Origin: Sporotomaculum syntrophicum
GTDB taxonomy: Bacteria > Bacillota > Desulfotomaculia > Desulfotomaculales > Desulfallaceae
NCBI RefSeq assembly: GCF_009932395.1
Contig: NZ_LSRS01000002.1
Location: 385,077-449,076, forward strand
Length of the DNA: 64,000 bases
Direction: 5' to 3'
In this document: in pieces, positions 17,420 through 25,707 of the stretch
Layout: every line of letters starts with the position of its first letter
Position numbering within the stretch: position 1 is the stretch's first letter
The notes under the pieces: model-generated
The model's database searches: none
Told to the model about the DNA's origin: nothing
The model's input: only the letters and a program-made list of their open reading frames with translations
Position numbers and translations under genes: made by a program

Positions 17420-18225
17420 GCTATAATAAACTGATGGACGAATTGGCCCAGGATATCCTGGAAAAGAAAATCATTCCCTTTGTGGGGGCCGGTCTATCCC
17501 GTAACCTGGGGCTGCCGGAATGGGATGTTTTGATAGCTAAAATAGCGGAGGATTTGGATATAGACCCGGAGATCTTGTCTATCCACGGAGACTCCCTACA
17601 AATTGCCGAATACCATATCATCTGTCACGGTGGTAGTAAAAATCGAATCAGCAAAATCATTGACCGCAATCTGCGTTCCACGGAAGTGAATATTGCGGCC
17701 TCCGTTGTGCACAAGTGCTTGGTGGATATGCATTTCCCTAAAATATATACCACTAATTTTGATGAAGTGATTGAAAAAGCCTTCCGGTACCATGGAGAAC
17801 CCTACTATGTGATTGCCACTCTGGATGATATACTGGCCGCCCCGGACAATGTGACCCAGATCGTCAAGTTTCACGGTACCCTGGACCTGGACGAAACGTT
17901 GGTGATCAGTGAAACCGATTACTACAACCGGCTGGACATGGAGGGGCCACTGGATATTAAATTACGGGCGGACCTGCTGGGCAAAACCGTGCTTTTTCTG
18001 GGCTACAGCTTTCGGGACCTGAATATCCGATATATGTGGAGCAAGCTTTTTAAAATCATGCAGGCTAATTGCAAGGCGTTCATGGTGACCATGAAGCCCA
18101 ACTATGTATTTGAAAAGATTTACGGTGAAAAAGGTATGAAAATTATCTGCCTGGACTCAGATGATTTTAACGCCGATTTTACCGAATTTATGGTGGATTT
18201 GCGCAGCCGGGTGCAGAAGGGCTAG
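17413..18225 (+). CDS. SIR2-like NADase-type effector, KomC-like
   Basis: This 270-residue protein is a SIR2_2-type domain over nearly its whole length. Binding and catalytic motifs are intact: FVGAGLS (23-29), TTNFD (113-117), KFHG (152-155) and GYSFRDLNI (197-205). In anti-phage systems such domains destroy NAD+ and stop growth when triggered. ATG 17413 overlaps the HAM1-like stop by seven bases (ATGGTAA), so the two proteins are translationally coupled and probably form a complex. No membrane helix or zinc site is visible, unlike protein-deacetylating sirtuins. The pairing matches KomB-KomC of the Kongming system; NADase activity is inferred. Confidence 0.82.
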   Translation: MVSYNKLMDELAQDILEKKIIPFVGAGLSRNLGLPEWDVLIAKIAEDLDIDPEILSIHGDSLQIAEYHIICHGGSKNRISKIIDRNLRSTEVNIAASVVHKCLVDMHFPKIYTTNFDEVIEKAFRYHGEPYYVIATLDDILAAPDNVTQIVKFHGTLDLDETLVISETDYYNRLDMEGPLDIKLRADLLGKTVLFLGYSFRDLNIRYMWSKLFKIMQANCKAFMVTMKPNYVFEKIYGEKGMKIICLDSDDFNADFTEFMVDLRSRVQKG

Positions 18226-18261
18226 GCTGAGCTGAGTAAGTGAGCTAAATGAAGGTGTTAA

Positions 18262-18861
18262 ATGGTGAAGGATAAACTTGAGCGCTGGAATCAGGCCAAG
18301 TCAGTTTGCCTGCGCTGCAGTGCCTGCCCGCTGGCGGACCGGCGAACCAAGGTGGTTTTTGGAGAAGGAGTGCTGACGGCGCCGGTGATGTTTGTGGGTG
18401 AGGGGCCCGGGGAGCAGGAGGATTTGCAGGGGAGGCCCTTTGTCGGCCCGGCCGGGCAACTGCTGGACCGGATGTTGGCCGCCATTGGCCTGAGCCGCGA
18501 CCAAAACGCCATGATTTGCAATATCGTCAAGTGCCGCCCGCCCGGCAACCGGGAGCCCACTGCTGAGGAAGGCGCTCAATGCCTGCCTTTTTTAAGAGCC
18601 CAGGTGGATATCGTGCGGCCCCGGATTATTGTCTGTCTGGGAGCTACTGCGGTGCGGCACATCCTTGGCCCTGAGGCCCGGATCACCCGGGTGCGGGGGC
18701 AATGGATCGAGCGCAAGGGGTTCTGGATTACCGCCACCTACCACCCCGCCGCGTTGCTGCGGGATGCTTCCCGCAAAGGACAGGCCTGGTCTGACCTGCA
18801 AGCTATTCGTGCTAAACTGGCGGAGCTGGGTTTGATCCCGCCGGAGTCTGCTGATACATAG
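18262..18861 (+). CDS. Family 4 uracil-DNA glycosylase with iron-sulfur cluster
   Basis: This 199-residue enzyme removes uracil from DNA. It shows GEGPGEQEDLQGRPFVGPAG (~47-66), the HPAALLR motif near the end (~161-167), and the [4Fe-4S] cysteines: Cys16 and Cys19 (CLRC) plus Cys91 and Cys107. It starts at ATG 18262, only 36 bases after the SIR2-like gene on the same strand, with a GAAGGTG ribosome site, so it could belong to the same operon. Family 4 enzymes are common repair genes, so the linkage may be chance or may reflect a shared concern with deaminated nucleotides. Confidence 0.93.
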   Translation: MVKDKLERWNQAKSVCLRCSACPLADRRTKVVFGEGVLTAPVMFVGEGPGEQEDLQGRPFVGPAGQLLDRMLAAIGLSRDQNAMICNIVKCRPPGNREPTAEEGAQCLPFLRAQVDIVRPRIIVCLGATAVRHILGPEARITRVRGQWIERKGFWITATYHPAALLRDASRKGQAWSDLQAIRAKLAELGLIPPESADT

Positions 18862-18921
18862 GTCTATTTGACAAGACGTTCCGTCTGCTTATGGGTGACC
18901 ATGATTTACCCCTGCTAAGGT

Positions 18922-18970
18922 AACACAGCCTAAAGCCTGTAGTTTGTGCCGGCTTTAGGCTGTGTTATTG
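18922..18970. terminator. Bidirectional terminator between convergent genes
   Basis: A perfect 16-bp stem (18922-18937 with 18951-18966) has A-rich and T-rich edges and lies between the uracil-DNA glycosylase gene and the converging DUF2508 gene. Confidence 0.85.
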
Positions 18971-18998
18971 TTAATAGCTGGTTGTATTAGTCTATTGT

Positions 18999-19361
18999 TT
19001 AGTTATACATGCTATCACCTGGTCCTTTCACCGCAGCTCTGGTAGTTTGGCTGGTTTCCTCCCCTGCCGGCAAGGTTTTGCCGGTAGCTGCGCCGGATGG
19101 CGGCTCTAATTGCCAGGCGGTAATTTTGTCCTGTTTAGCCAGCTTTAACATGGCCATGTATTGCCTCTCGCTGGCTTTGATTTTGTGTATGGTACAATCA
19201 ATAAAATTTTGATCGCTGACAAAATCAAAATCATACTTGGCTAGCTGCCATTCCCGCCGGGCGGAATTAACTGCTTCCAAAAGTCCACAGGGCTCTTTTT
19301 TTAAGGGTGATAACCAGGTTAGAAAACGATCAATATATTCTTTAAAATATTCTTTAAACAC
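18999..19361 (-). CDS. DUF2508 (YaaL-like) family protein
   Basis: This ~120-residue protein has the DUF2508 helix-rich core at ~25-85: LLEAVNSARREWQLAKYDFD followed by an IDCTIHKIKASERQYMAML segment, as in Bacillus YaaL. The C-terminal ~35 residues are low-complexity and probably disordered. The family function is unknown. GTG 19361 (MFKEYFKEY) is the better start because GGGAGG lies 10 bases upstream; a TTG at 19379 overlaps that site. The gene stands alone and converges with the uracil-DNA glycosylase gene. Confidence 0.7.
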   Translation of the reverse strand: MFKEYFKEYIDRFLTWLSPLKKEPCGLLEAVNSARREWQLAKYDFDFVSDQNFIDCTIHKIKASERQYMAMLKLAKQDKITAWQLEPPSGAATGKTLPAGEETSQTTRAAVKGPGDSMYN

Positions 19362-19600
19362 AGTGCAGTCGCCTCCCAAAAAATACCTATATCAATAAAT
19401 ATGCGCTTGCTTGCTATTTAGCACCTTTATAGCCGGCGACTGCTCCGACAACCTCTGCATAAAGACTTGCGAAGCAGCACAGCCTAAATAAAGCTTAATA
19501 ATAACGTTAAATCAGCGCGAAATAGGCATAGAGTACAAGCTGTGCAAAGTAATCCATAACGCGTGCTGCTGAGATGGAAATATATCCCGGAGGTGGGTAA

Positions 19601-21127
19601 ATGGGTGGACTCAGGTGCTTGGGGTGGTTAAAGCAAACCAGTGCTTTGCTGGTGATTGCTGTGCTGCTGGTATTGCCGCTGTTTTCTACGGGTTGCGGAA
19701 ATCAGGAAGCGCAGCGCAAGCCTGCCGAGGCGCCGCTAAAGATTGCCTTTGCTGTGGCTGATCTGAACCGGGATGGCAACAAGACCATAAAAAAAATAGT
19801 GGATGAGCAAAAAAAACAGGCGAACGCCGATATAATCTGGCTAGATGCCAAAAACGATGCAGGTGAACAGCAAAAGCAGCTAAGTGGGCTGGCCGATAAA
19901 AAGATCAAGGCAGTGGTGCTGCAACCGGCTGATCCCGGTGCTGCCCAGGCGATGGTGGAAAATTTAGCCCGGTCCGGTATTAAGGTGGTAGCGCTGGAGA
20001 GCCTGCCTGTAAATACCCCGTTGGAGGGTTATATTGCTTCTGAACATGCTATGGTGGGGCGGCTGCAGGCCCGTTATGTCCTGGAGGCGCTGAGGCGATC
20101 TGCCGAGACCCGTGAGGATAGCCAGTTTACTCTACCCAAGGCGGGTACTATTATTAGGCCCGGAGAGGCTGAAAGTGAGCCAGCCCAAGAAGGACAGACA
20201 AGTTTGGCTAACGAAAGCGGGCAATCGCGTACAACAAGCAGTGGCCAGGGCTTGGTTTCCGGGGTGGTGGATTACACTGTGGTGGCTCAGCTGCCCACCA
20301 AGAGGCCCTTGAACCTGGTTATTTTGCAGGGGGACCCGCGCGACCAGACAGCCCGGGATATCACCGCTGCCAACCAGGCGGCTCTGCAGGGGCAAGAGGA
20401 GATCAGCATTGTAGAGGTTTTTGCCCACCCCCGCTGGGATCCAATTACAGTTCCCGCCAACCTGGCTGAGGCAATGAACAAGCATGGCCGGATTGACGTC
20501 ATTTTGGCTAATGACAGCACTCTGGCTATGGCCGCGGTAGAGTTTTTAAAAATGGGTGGCTATGAGAAAAGTGTTTTAACTGTGGGCGCCGGAGCCGATG
20601 AAAAAGCCTCCCAGGCGCTGGTCAGAGGGGAACATGATGCAGAGGTTGACCTGCAGCCCGAGATGCTGGGTCGGTTTGCCCTGGAGGCGGCTGCAGGTCT
20701 GGCGAAAACCGGCTACTGGCAGTACGGTGAAAAGGTGAACAATGGTGATTACAGTGTACCTGCACGGATTGTGCCGGCCCGCCTGATTACCGCTAAAAAT
20801 GCCTATTTGCTTGAAGAACGTTGGAAAGAGTTAAAGAAAGCCCGGGAAAAAGAGGGCGGCCAGCAGCAGGAACAGGCCCGGCCACCGGGTGAAGAACAGA
20901 GCGGCGGACAGGAGCAGGGGGACCAGCAAGGCCAGCAGGGCCAACAAGGTGAACAAAGCCAGCCGGGACAGCAGGGCAAAACAACGCTGCGCATTACTAC
21001 CCAGGATGGTAAAACGATGGAAGTGCAGATTGAGGGCGAGGTTAAGAAAATTGAGTCTTCCCAGGGCGGTCAGCAAGGCTACGGGCAGGGCAGTGGTGAT
21101 AACCGGCCGGAAGAACAAAGCCAGTAG
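19601..21127 (+). CDS. Periplasmic-binding-protein (sugar type) lipoprotein with Gln/Gly-rich tail
   Basis: This 508-residue protein begins with a lipoprotein signal (VLPLFSTGCG; the lipid-bearing Cys is ~32) and then a type-1 sugar-binding fold: KIAFAVADLNRDGNKTIKK, AVVLQPADPGAAQAMVENLA, NDSTLAMAAVEFLKMGGY and TVGAGADEKASQALVRGEHD. An insert (~175-225) is Ser/Gln-rich, and the C-terminal ~90 residues are a Gln/Gly/Glu repeat (GQQGQQG) ending in a short KTMEVQIEGEV module. Typical members feed ABC sugar importers, but no permease or ATPase gene is nearby. Start ATG follows GGAGGTGGGTAA. The ligand is unknown. Confidence 0.8.
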   Translation: MGGLRCLGWLKQTSALLVIAVLLVLPLFSTGCGNQEAQRKPAEAPLKIAFAVADLNRDGNKTIKKIVDEQKKQANADIIWLDAKNDAGEQQKQLSGLADKKIKAVVLQPADPGAAQAMVENLARSGIKVVALESLPVNTPLEGYIASEHAMVGRLQARYVLEALRRSAETREDSQFTLPKAGTIIRPGEAESEPAQEGQTSLANESGQSRTTSSGQGLVSGVVDYTVVAQLPTKRPLNLVILQGDPRDQTARDITAANQAALQGQEEISIVEVFAHPRWDPITVPANLAEAMNKHGRIDVILANDSTLAMAAVEFLKMGGYEKSVLTVGAGADEKASQALVRGEHDAEVDLQPEMLGRFALEAAAGLAKTGYWQYGEKVNNGDYSVPARIVPARLITAKNAYLLEERWKELKKAREKEGGQQQEQARPPGEEQSGGQEQGDQQGQQGQQGEQSQPGQQGKTTLRITTQDGKTMEVQIEGEVKKIESSQGGQQGYGQGSGDNRPEEQSQ

Positions 21128-21192
21128 GAGCACCTGCAATTGCCCGAGCAAGTGTTTTCAGTTGTTGCATTTGTATAAGCCTGCCATATGGT

Positions 21193-21230
21193 GAGTGAGC
21201 TGTTGTTATCTGGACAGCTCGCTCTTTTTA
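21193..21230 (+). terminator. Terminator after the lipoprotein gene
   Basis: An 11-bp stem (21193-21203 with 21214-21224, one T-G pair) is followed by TTTTTATTT. Confidence 0.85.
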
Positions 21231-21379
21231 TTTCATCCCTGGCTATAATGCTAGATTAATGCTAGATGGAAACGTTACTTGCTGCTGCTCAATCAGATAT
21301 ATTTTCGCGTTGCCTTGTCAGGATTTGTTACTATATTGAACTGTTGACCGGTGTGATATAATACACCCGGGTGATAATA

Positions 21380-23359
21380 ATGCAATTTGAATTAAAATCT
21401 TCCTACGTGCCCCGGGGTGACCAGCCTAAGGCGATCGATGAGCTAGTCGAGGGGCTTAATGACGGACTGAAGCACCAGACGCTGCTGGGGGTAACCGGCA
21501 GCGGTAAAACATATACCATGGCCCAGGTAATCCAGCGAGTGCAGCGGCCTACGCTGGTACTGGCCCATAATAAAACCCTGGCCGCGCAGCTGTGCAGCGA
21601 GTTCAGGGAGTTTTTCCCTAACAATGCGGTGGATTATTTCGTTAGCTATTATGATTATTACCAGCCAGAGGCCTATATAGCTCACACCGATACCTACATT
21701 GAAAAAGATTCCTCAGTAAACGACGAAATTGACAAGCTGCGCCACTCGGCCACCTGTGCCTTGTTTGAGCGACGGGATGTGATTATCGTGGCCAGCGTAT
21801 CATGTATCTACGGCCTGGGTGACCCCGAGCAGTACAGCACCCTGGTACTGTCCCTGCGCAAGGGGACCGAATACGACCGGGACGCTGTGCTGCGCCGGCT
21901 GGTGGACATCCAGTACGAGCGCAATGACATCAACTTTACCCGGGGTACCTTCCGGGTGCGGGGTGATGTGGTGGAAATATTTCCGGTAGGCAACTCGGAG
22001 CAGGCTATCCGGGTGGATTTTTTTGGCGATGAAGTTGAGCGCCTACTGGAATTTGACGTGCTAACCGGGGAGATTATCGGGGAGCGACAGCACGTTTCGG
22101 TTTTCCCAGCCAGTCACTATGCGATTTCCCGGGAACGCATGGAGGTGGCCGTCGCCAGCATTGAGGAGGAACTGGAGCAGCGCCTGTCCGAGCTGCGCGG
22201 GCAGGAAAAGCTGCTGGAGGCTCAGCGGCTGGAACAGCGCACCCGTTATGATATCGAGATGATGAGGGAGATGGGGTTCTGCAGCGGTATAGAGAACTAT
22301 TCGCGGCATCTGACCGGGCGGCAGCCTGGCCAGCCGCCTTACACGCTGCTGGATTATTTTCCTGATGATTTTTTAATGATAATTGATGAATCCCACGTGA
22401 GCATTCCCCAGGTGCGAGCTATGTATGCCGGGGACCGCTCCCGCAAGGAATCCCTTGTGAACTACGGCTTCCGCCTGCCTTCGGCTTTTGATAACCGGCC
22501 CCTTACATTTGGGGAATTTGAAGAGCGGCTGGGCCAGGTGATTTACGTTTCAGCTACCCCCGGTCCCTATGAGCTGGAGCACAGCGACCGGGTAGTGGAG
22601 CAGATTATCCGCCCCACCGGCCTGGTGGATCCGGAATTGTTTGTCCGGCCCACCCGGGGTCAGATTGACGACTTAATCGGTGAAATCAACCGGCGGGTGG
22701 CCAGGCAGGAGCGGGTGTTGGTCACCACCTTAACCAAGAAAATGGCCGAGGACCTTACCGATTACTTGCGGGAGTCAGGTATTAAGGTGCGATATATGCA
22801 TTCAGAGGTGCACACCATTGAGCGGATGGAAATAATCCGTGACCTGCGGCTGGGCACCTTTGATGTACTGGTGGGGATCAACCTGCTGCGGGAAGGCCTG
22901 GACCTACCCGAGGTGAGCCTGGTGGCCATCCTGGATGCCGACAAGGAGGGTTTCCTGCGCTCCGAGCGTTCCCTGATCCAGACTATCGGCAGAGCGGCCC
23001 GCAACGTAAACGGGCGGGTGATTATGTACGCCGATATGGTCACTGACTCCATGGCCCGGGCTATAAGCGAAACCGAGCGCCGCCGTAAACTGCAGACTGA
23101 GTTCAACCTGGCTCACGGCATTACGCCCCAAACCATTATCAAGGCGGTGCACGACGTTATCGAGGCCACCAAAGTGGCGGAGACCGCCGCGGTTTACGAT
23201 ACCGCCATTGAGGCGAAAAAAGGCCGGCTGAGTAAAAAAGAACTCAAAGCACTGCTAGCCCGCATGGAGAAAGAAATGCAGGAAGCTGCCCGGCGACTGG
23301 AATTCGAGCAAGCCGCCCAGCTCCGCGACGCCATCATCGAACTACGGGGTCAGGCTTAA
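21380..23359 (+). CDS. uvrB: Excinuclease ABC subunit UvrB
   Basis: UvrB (~659 residues) is the damage-verifying helicase-like subunit of nucleotide excision repair. Motifs are Walker A GVTGSGKT, the beta-hairpin [12 protein letters not shown] region, [35 protein letters not shown] and QTIGRAARN, with a C-terminal UVR motif (~620-655) that contacts UvrC. ATG 21380 has GGGTGAT just upstream; a GTG at 21371 is less likely. The last codons (RGQA and stop) are encoded by a copy of the dispersed repeat at 23346-23371. A TATAAT at 21357 probably belongs to its promoter. Confidence 0.97.
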   Translation: MQFELKSSYVPRGDQPKAIDELVEGLNDGLKHQTLLGVTGSGKTYTMAQVIQRVQRPTLVLAHNKTLAAQLCSEFREFFPNNAVDYFVSYYDYYQPEAYIAHTDTYIEKDSSVNDEIDKLRHSATCALFERRDVIIVASVSCIYGLGDPEQYSTLVLSLRKGTEYDRDAVLRRLVDIQYERNDINFTRGTFRVRGDVVEIFPVGNSEQAIRVDFFGDEVERLLEFDVLTGEIIGERQHVSVFPASHYAISRERMEVAVASIEEELEQRLSELRGQEKLLEAQRLEQRTRYDIEMMREMGFCSGIENYSRHLTGRQPGQPPYTLLDYFPDDFLMIIDESHVSIPQVRAMYAGDRSRKESLVNYGFRLPSAFDNRPLTFGEFEERLGQVIYVSATPGPYELEHSDRVVEQIIRPTGLVDPELFVRPTRGQIDDLIGEINRRVARQERVLVTTLTKKMAEDLTDYLRESGIKVRYMHSEVHTIERMEIIRDLRLGTFDVLVGINLLREGLDLPEVSLVAILDADKEGFLRSERSLIQTIGRAARNVNGRVIMYADMVTDSMARAISETERRRKLQTEFNLAHGITPQTIIKAVHDVIEATKVAETAAVYDTAIEAKKGRLSKKELKALLARMEKEMQEAARRLEFEQAAQLRDAIIELRGQA

Positions 23360-23371
23360 ACTTGCTTAAAC
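23346..23371 (+). repeat. Dispersed repeat copy 2, overlapping the uvrB 3' end
   Basis: A 26-base copy with one difference from copy 1 (CTTGC for CTTTC). Its first 14 bases supply the last three UvrB residues and the stop codon. Confidence 0.85.
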
Positions 23372-23559
23372 TAACTGTAATATTGCAATTATGTGATATT
23401 GATTGTTCGGACAAGTGCTAATGTGGAACTGAATGATTAATTATTTGACAATTTATTTTACCGGTACTAATTAATTGGCTTAATCTAGCTGCCGAACCTT
23501 GATTCCAAAAAATACCTCTGATATAGTAAGGAAATAAGTAAGAACTAATGCATGCTGTT

Positions 23560-23584
23560 CCGGTGGTATTGAGCAAGCCACCGG
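23560..23584 (+). promoter_or_regulatory. Inverted repeat upstream of the AbrB/PIN operon
   Basis: CCGGTGG and CCACCGG are separated by 11 bases, about 65 bases before the antitoxin start. It could be an operator for AbrB-type autoregulation or a hairpin. Confidence 0.3.
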
Positions 23585-23647
23585 TAGTGCTGAATAGAGC
23601 ATAGATGCGGGAATAGGCTACAAAGCAGATGAAAGGGGAGTTTTACT

Positions 23648-23914
23648 TTGCAGGCGGAACTGGTGAAGCTGACCAGCAAAGGGCAGCTTACTTTACCCAA
23701 GGAATACCGGGATAAATTGTGCTTGGACAAAGGGTCCCACTTGTCGGTCACAGTCAAGGGTGATACATTAATGCTAAAAAAGGTATATGAATTGAAGCCG
23801 CTCAGTGATAATGATCCCATCTGGGATATGGTGGGGATTTTTGATGACCGCAGCCGGGCCGCCTTTGTTTCCATGGAACACGACAGCTGCGTGGCAAATG
23901 GGGAGCTGGGTTGA
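23648..23914 (+). CDS. AbrB/SpoVT-type antitoxin
   Basis: This 88-residue protein opens with a swapped-hairpin AbrB DNA-binding domain (LVKLTSKGQLTLPKEYRDKL then GSHLSVTVKGDTLMLKKV). Its C-terminal half (~52-88) probably wraps and blocks the toxin. The start is TTG 23648 after AAAGGGGAG. Its stop overlaps the ATG of the PIN toxin gene (TGATG), the usual type II toxin-antitoxin arrangement with autoregulation by the AbrB domain. Confidence 0.85.
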   Translation: MQAELVKLTSKGQLTLPKEYRDKLCLDKGSHLSVTVKGDTLMLKKVYELKPLSDNDPIWDMVGIFDDRSRAAFVSMEHDSCVANGELG

Positions 23915-24315
23915 TGGAAAAGATACTGGTGGATTCGGGGGCGGTTTTTGCTCTGCTGTGCAGGGATGACCAAAACCACTTGGCTGCGGTGGCCGTTTTG
24001 CAGAAAATGCAGAGGCAGCGGGCTTTGCCGGTATTAACCAATTATCTGCTGGCGGAGACTCATGCACTGCTGGCTGCTCGCTTGGGAGCGGATGCAGCAA
24101 GGCTGTGGCTGCGAAGCAATATTTGGCCGGTGGAGCGGGCTGGAACGGCGGATGAAAAGCGGGCGATGGAAATATTGCTGTCCGGCCGGGGTGGGGACTG
24201 TACTCTGGTGGATGCGACCAGCTTTGCAGTGATGGAGCGGCTGGCTATTAGCACTGTCTTCACCTTTGACCTAAATTTTGCCCATTACGGCTTTAGACTG
24301 GCGGAGACGGCGTAG
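23914..24315 (+). CDS. PIN-domain toxin (VapC-like ribonuclease)
   Basis: This ~133-residue PIN protein would cut RNA in a Mg-dependent way when freed from its antitoxin. Acidic residues expected in the active site are seen in ILVDSGAVFALL (Asp7 region), TNYLLAETHALLA (Glu), GDCTLVDATSFAVME (Asp) and FTFDLNFAHYGF (Asp). It is translationally coupled to the AbrB-type antitoxin gene upstream. Target RNA is unknown. Confidence 0.88.
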   Translation: MEKILVDSGAVFALLCRDDQNHLAAVAVLQKMQRQRALPVLTNYLLAETHALLAARLGADAARLWLRSNIWPVERAGTADEKRAMEILLSGRGGDCTLVDATSFAVMERLAISTVFTFDLNFAHYGFRLAETA

Positions 24316-24331
24316 CTGAACAGGGGGCTCC

Positions 24332-24856
24332 TCAGACTTTCCTTATTTCCTTTTTGCAGACCATCAGATAACTTAAAAACAGCATAATTATCGCTGTCCA
24401 GTACGGGTGAACAGCCGTTTGCGTTTGCAGTAAGGCCAGCAAGGCCAGTAAAAAGCCTGCGATGGTGATGGGCAGTCCAATATAAACACCGGAAAATTCC
24501 AGGACATTATAACGGGCTAGCCGGTAAGCTCCACAGGTAACAAAAATCACGGTCAAGATAAAGCCCAGCACAAAATATTCGGTGAAGCTAAGCAAGAAGA
24601 GAGAAACGGCCGGGGCAATACCAAAGGTAATCAGGTCGGACAAGGAATCCAATTGCTTGCCCATTTCGCTGGTTAGCTCGTACTTACGGGCAACATGCCC
24701 GTCCAGGCGGTCGAAAATCGCGCCGATGATGATGAGTAGTCCGGCCAGGGTAAAATTGCCTAAAGAAGCGGTTATAATTGAACTTAAACCCATGGCGATA
24801 TTGCACAGGGTTAAAACATTGGGTAGCTGGGTTATGGGTGAGTTGCCGTTAATCAT
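24332..24856 (-). CDS. pssA: CDP-diacylglycerol-serine O-phosphatidyltransferase
   Basis: This 174-residue polytopic membrane enzyme makes phosphatidylserine from CDP-diacylglycerol and serine. The CDP-alcohol phosphotransferase motif DGxxAR-x8-Gx3-Dx3-D is visible as DRLDGHVARKYE then GKQLDSLSDLITFG (~49-77). About five membrane helices follow from the hydrophobic pattern. It overlaps the end of psd by eight bases, so the two enzymes that make phosphatidylserine and then phosphatidylethanolamine are coupled. Its gene converges with the PIN toxin gene. Confidence 0.92.
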   Translation of the reverse strand: MINGNSPITQLPNVLTLCNIAMGLSSIITASLGNFTLAGLLIIIGAIFDRLDGHVARKYELTSEMGKQLDSLSDLITFGIAPAVSLFLLSFTEYFVLGFILTVIFVTCGAYRLARYNVLEFSGVYIGLPITIAGFLLALLALLQTQTAVHPYWTAIIMLFLSYLMVCKKEIRKV

Positions 24857-25475
24857 TCTTTAACACTCCAATGACGGTTATTCCTGCCCGCACCTTTTGA
24901 CCTTTATGTACGACTATTTTGGTGCCGGCGGGTACAATAATTTCCGTGCAGGAACCAAATTTAATCAGCCCGAAAATTTGCCCCTGCTTTAAATAATCAC
25001 CTTGCTGATTATAAAACACAATGCGCCTGGCCAAAAAACCGGTAATCTGGTGGATTAGCACTTTGGTATCACCGTTATCTATGCCCAGGGTGTTTCTTTC
25101 GTTAAACTCTGAAGCATGACTCTTAAAAGCCGGCAAATACTTGCCAGGTCGGTAGGAGGTATAAGTGATTTGCCCACTTATCGGGCTGCGATTGATATGC
25201 GCGTTAAACAAGGATAAAAAGATTCCGACTTTAATTGCCCGGCCATGGATAAAGGTTTCTTCATCAATTTCTTCAATGGCTTGAATAGTGCCGTCTGCTG
25301 CCGATAAAATGTGGTTGATGTTTGGAGCCACTCGGCGGGGGGGATTGCGGAAAAAGAACAGCACAAAAAGCAATAAAAGCGCGGGCAGTATGGCCATGAT
25401 AGGGCTAAGGGTATAAATAAACAGGCTGAGTAATACTAATATTACTAAATATTGTATACACTCCCTGACTAGCAT
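24849..25475 (-). CDS. psd: Phosphatidylserine decarboxylase proenzyme (short, archaeal-type)
   Basis: This 208-residue enzyme converts phosphatidylserine to phosphatidylethanolamine. An N-terminal hydrophobic pair of helices (~8-45) is followed by FFRNPPRRVAP, LSAADGTIQAIEE, IGIFLS-like and FNAHINRSPISG segments. The self-cleavage site is the GS of KFGSCTEIIVPAGT (~172), which generates the pyruvoyl group; the more common sequence is LGST. The short form with a single domain is the type usually paired with pssA in Firmicutes and archaea. It lies upstream of and overlaps pssA on the minus strand. Confidence 0.92.
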   Translation of the reverse strand: MLVRECIQYLVILVLLSLFIYTLSPIMAILPALLLLFVLFFFRNPPRRVAPNINHILSAADGTIQAIEEIDEETFIHGRAIKVGIFLSLFNAHINRSPISGQITYTSYRPGKYLPAFKSHASEFNERNTLGIDNGDTKVLIHQITGFLARRIVFYNQQGDYLKQGQIFGLIKFGSCTEIIVPAGTKIVVHKGQKVRAGITVIGVLKND

Positions 25476-25707
25476 ACCTTTTATAGTCCCTCCGCATATA
25501 ATCTTATACAGATAGCTAATTAGATTTGCCTTAAACCACTAATTAAACCATACGTTTATTTATTGTATCATAACACCGTGCGATTTGATGTAGTAAAATG
25601 TTATCTGGATTCTTTTTTTTGTCGTTAGTCTACCCGGTATTCGTATCTAACCGAGCTAGTTTAGGGGGCAAGGTGCTCATACTGTTTGTTATTAACGGAG
25701 GCTTTTC

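Noticed and set aside
21300..21380. LexA (SOS) box upstream of uvrB
   Set aside because: No GAAC-N4-GTTC dyad is seen here or upstream of uvrA; SOS control cannot be supported by eye.
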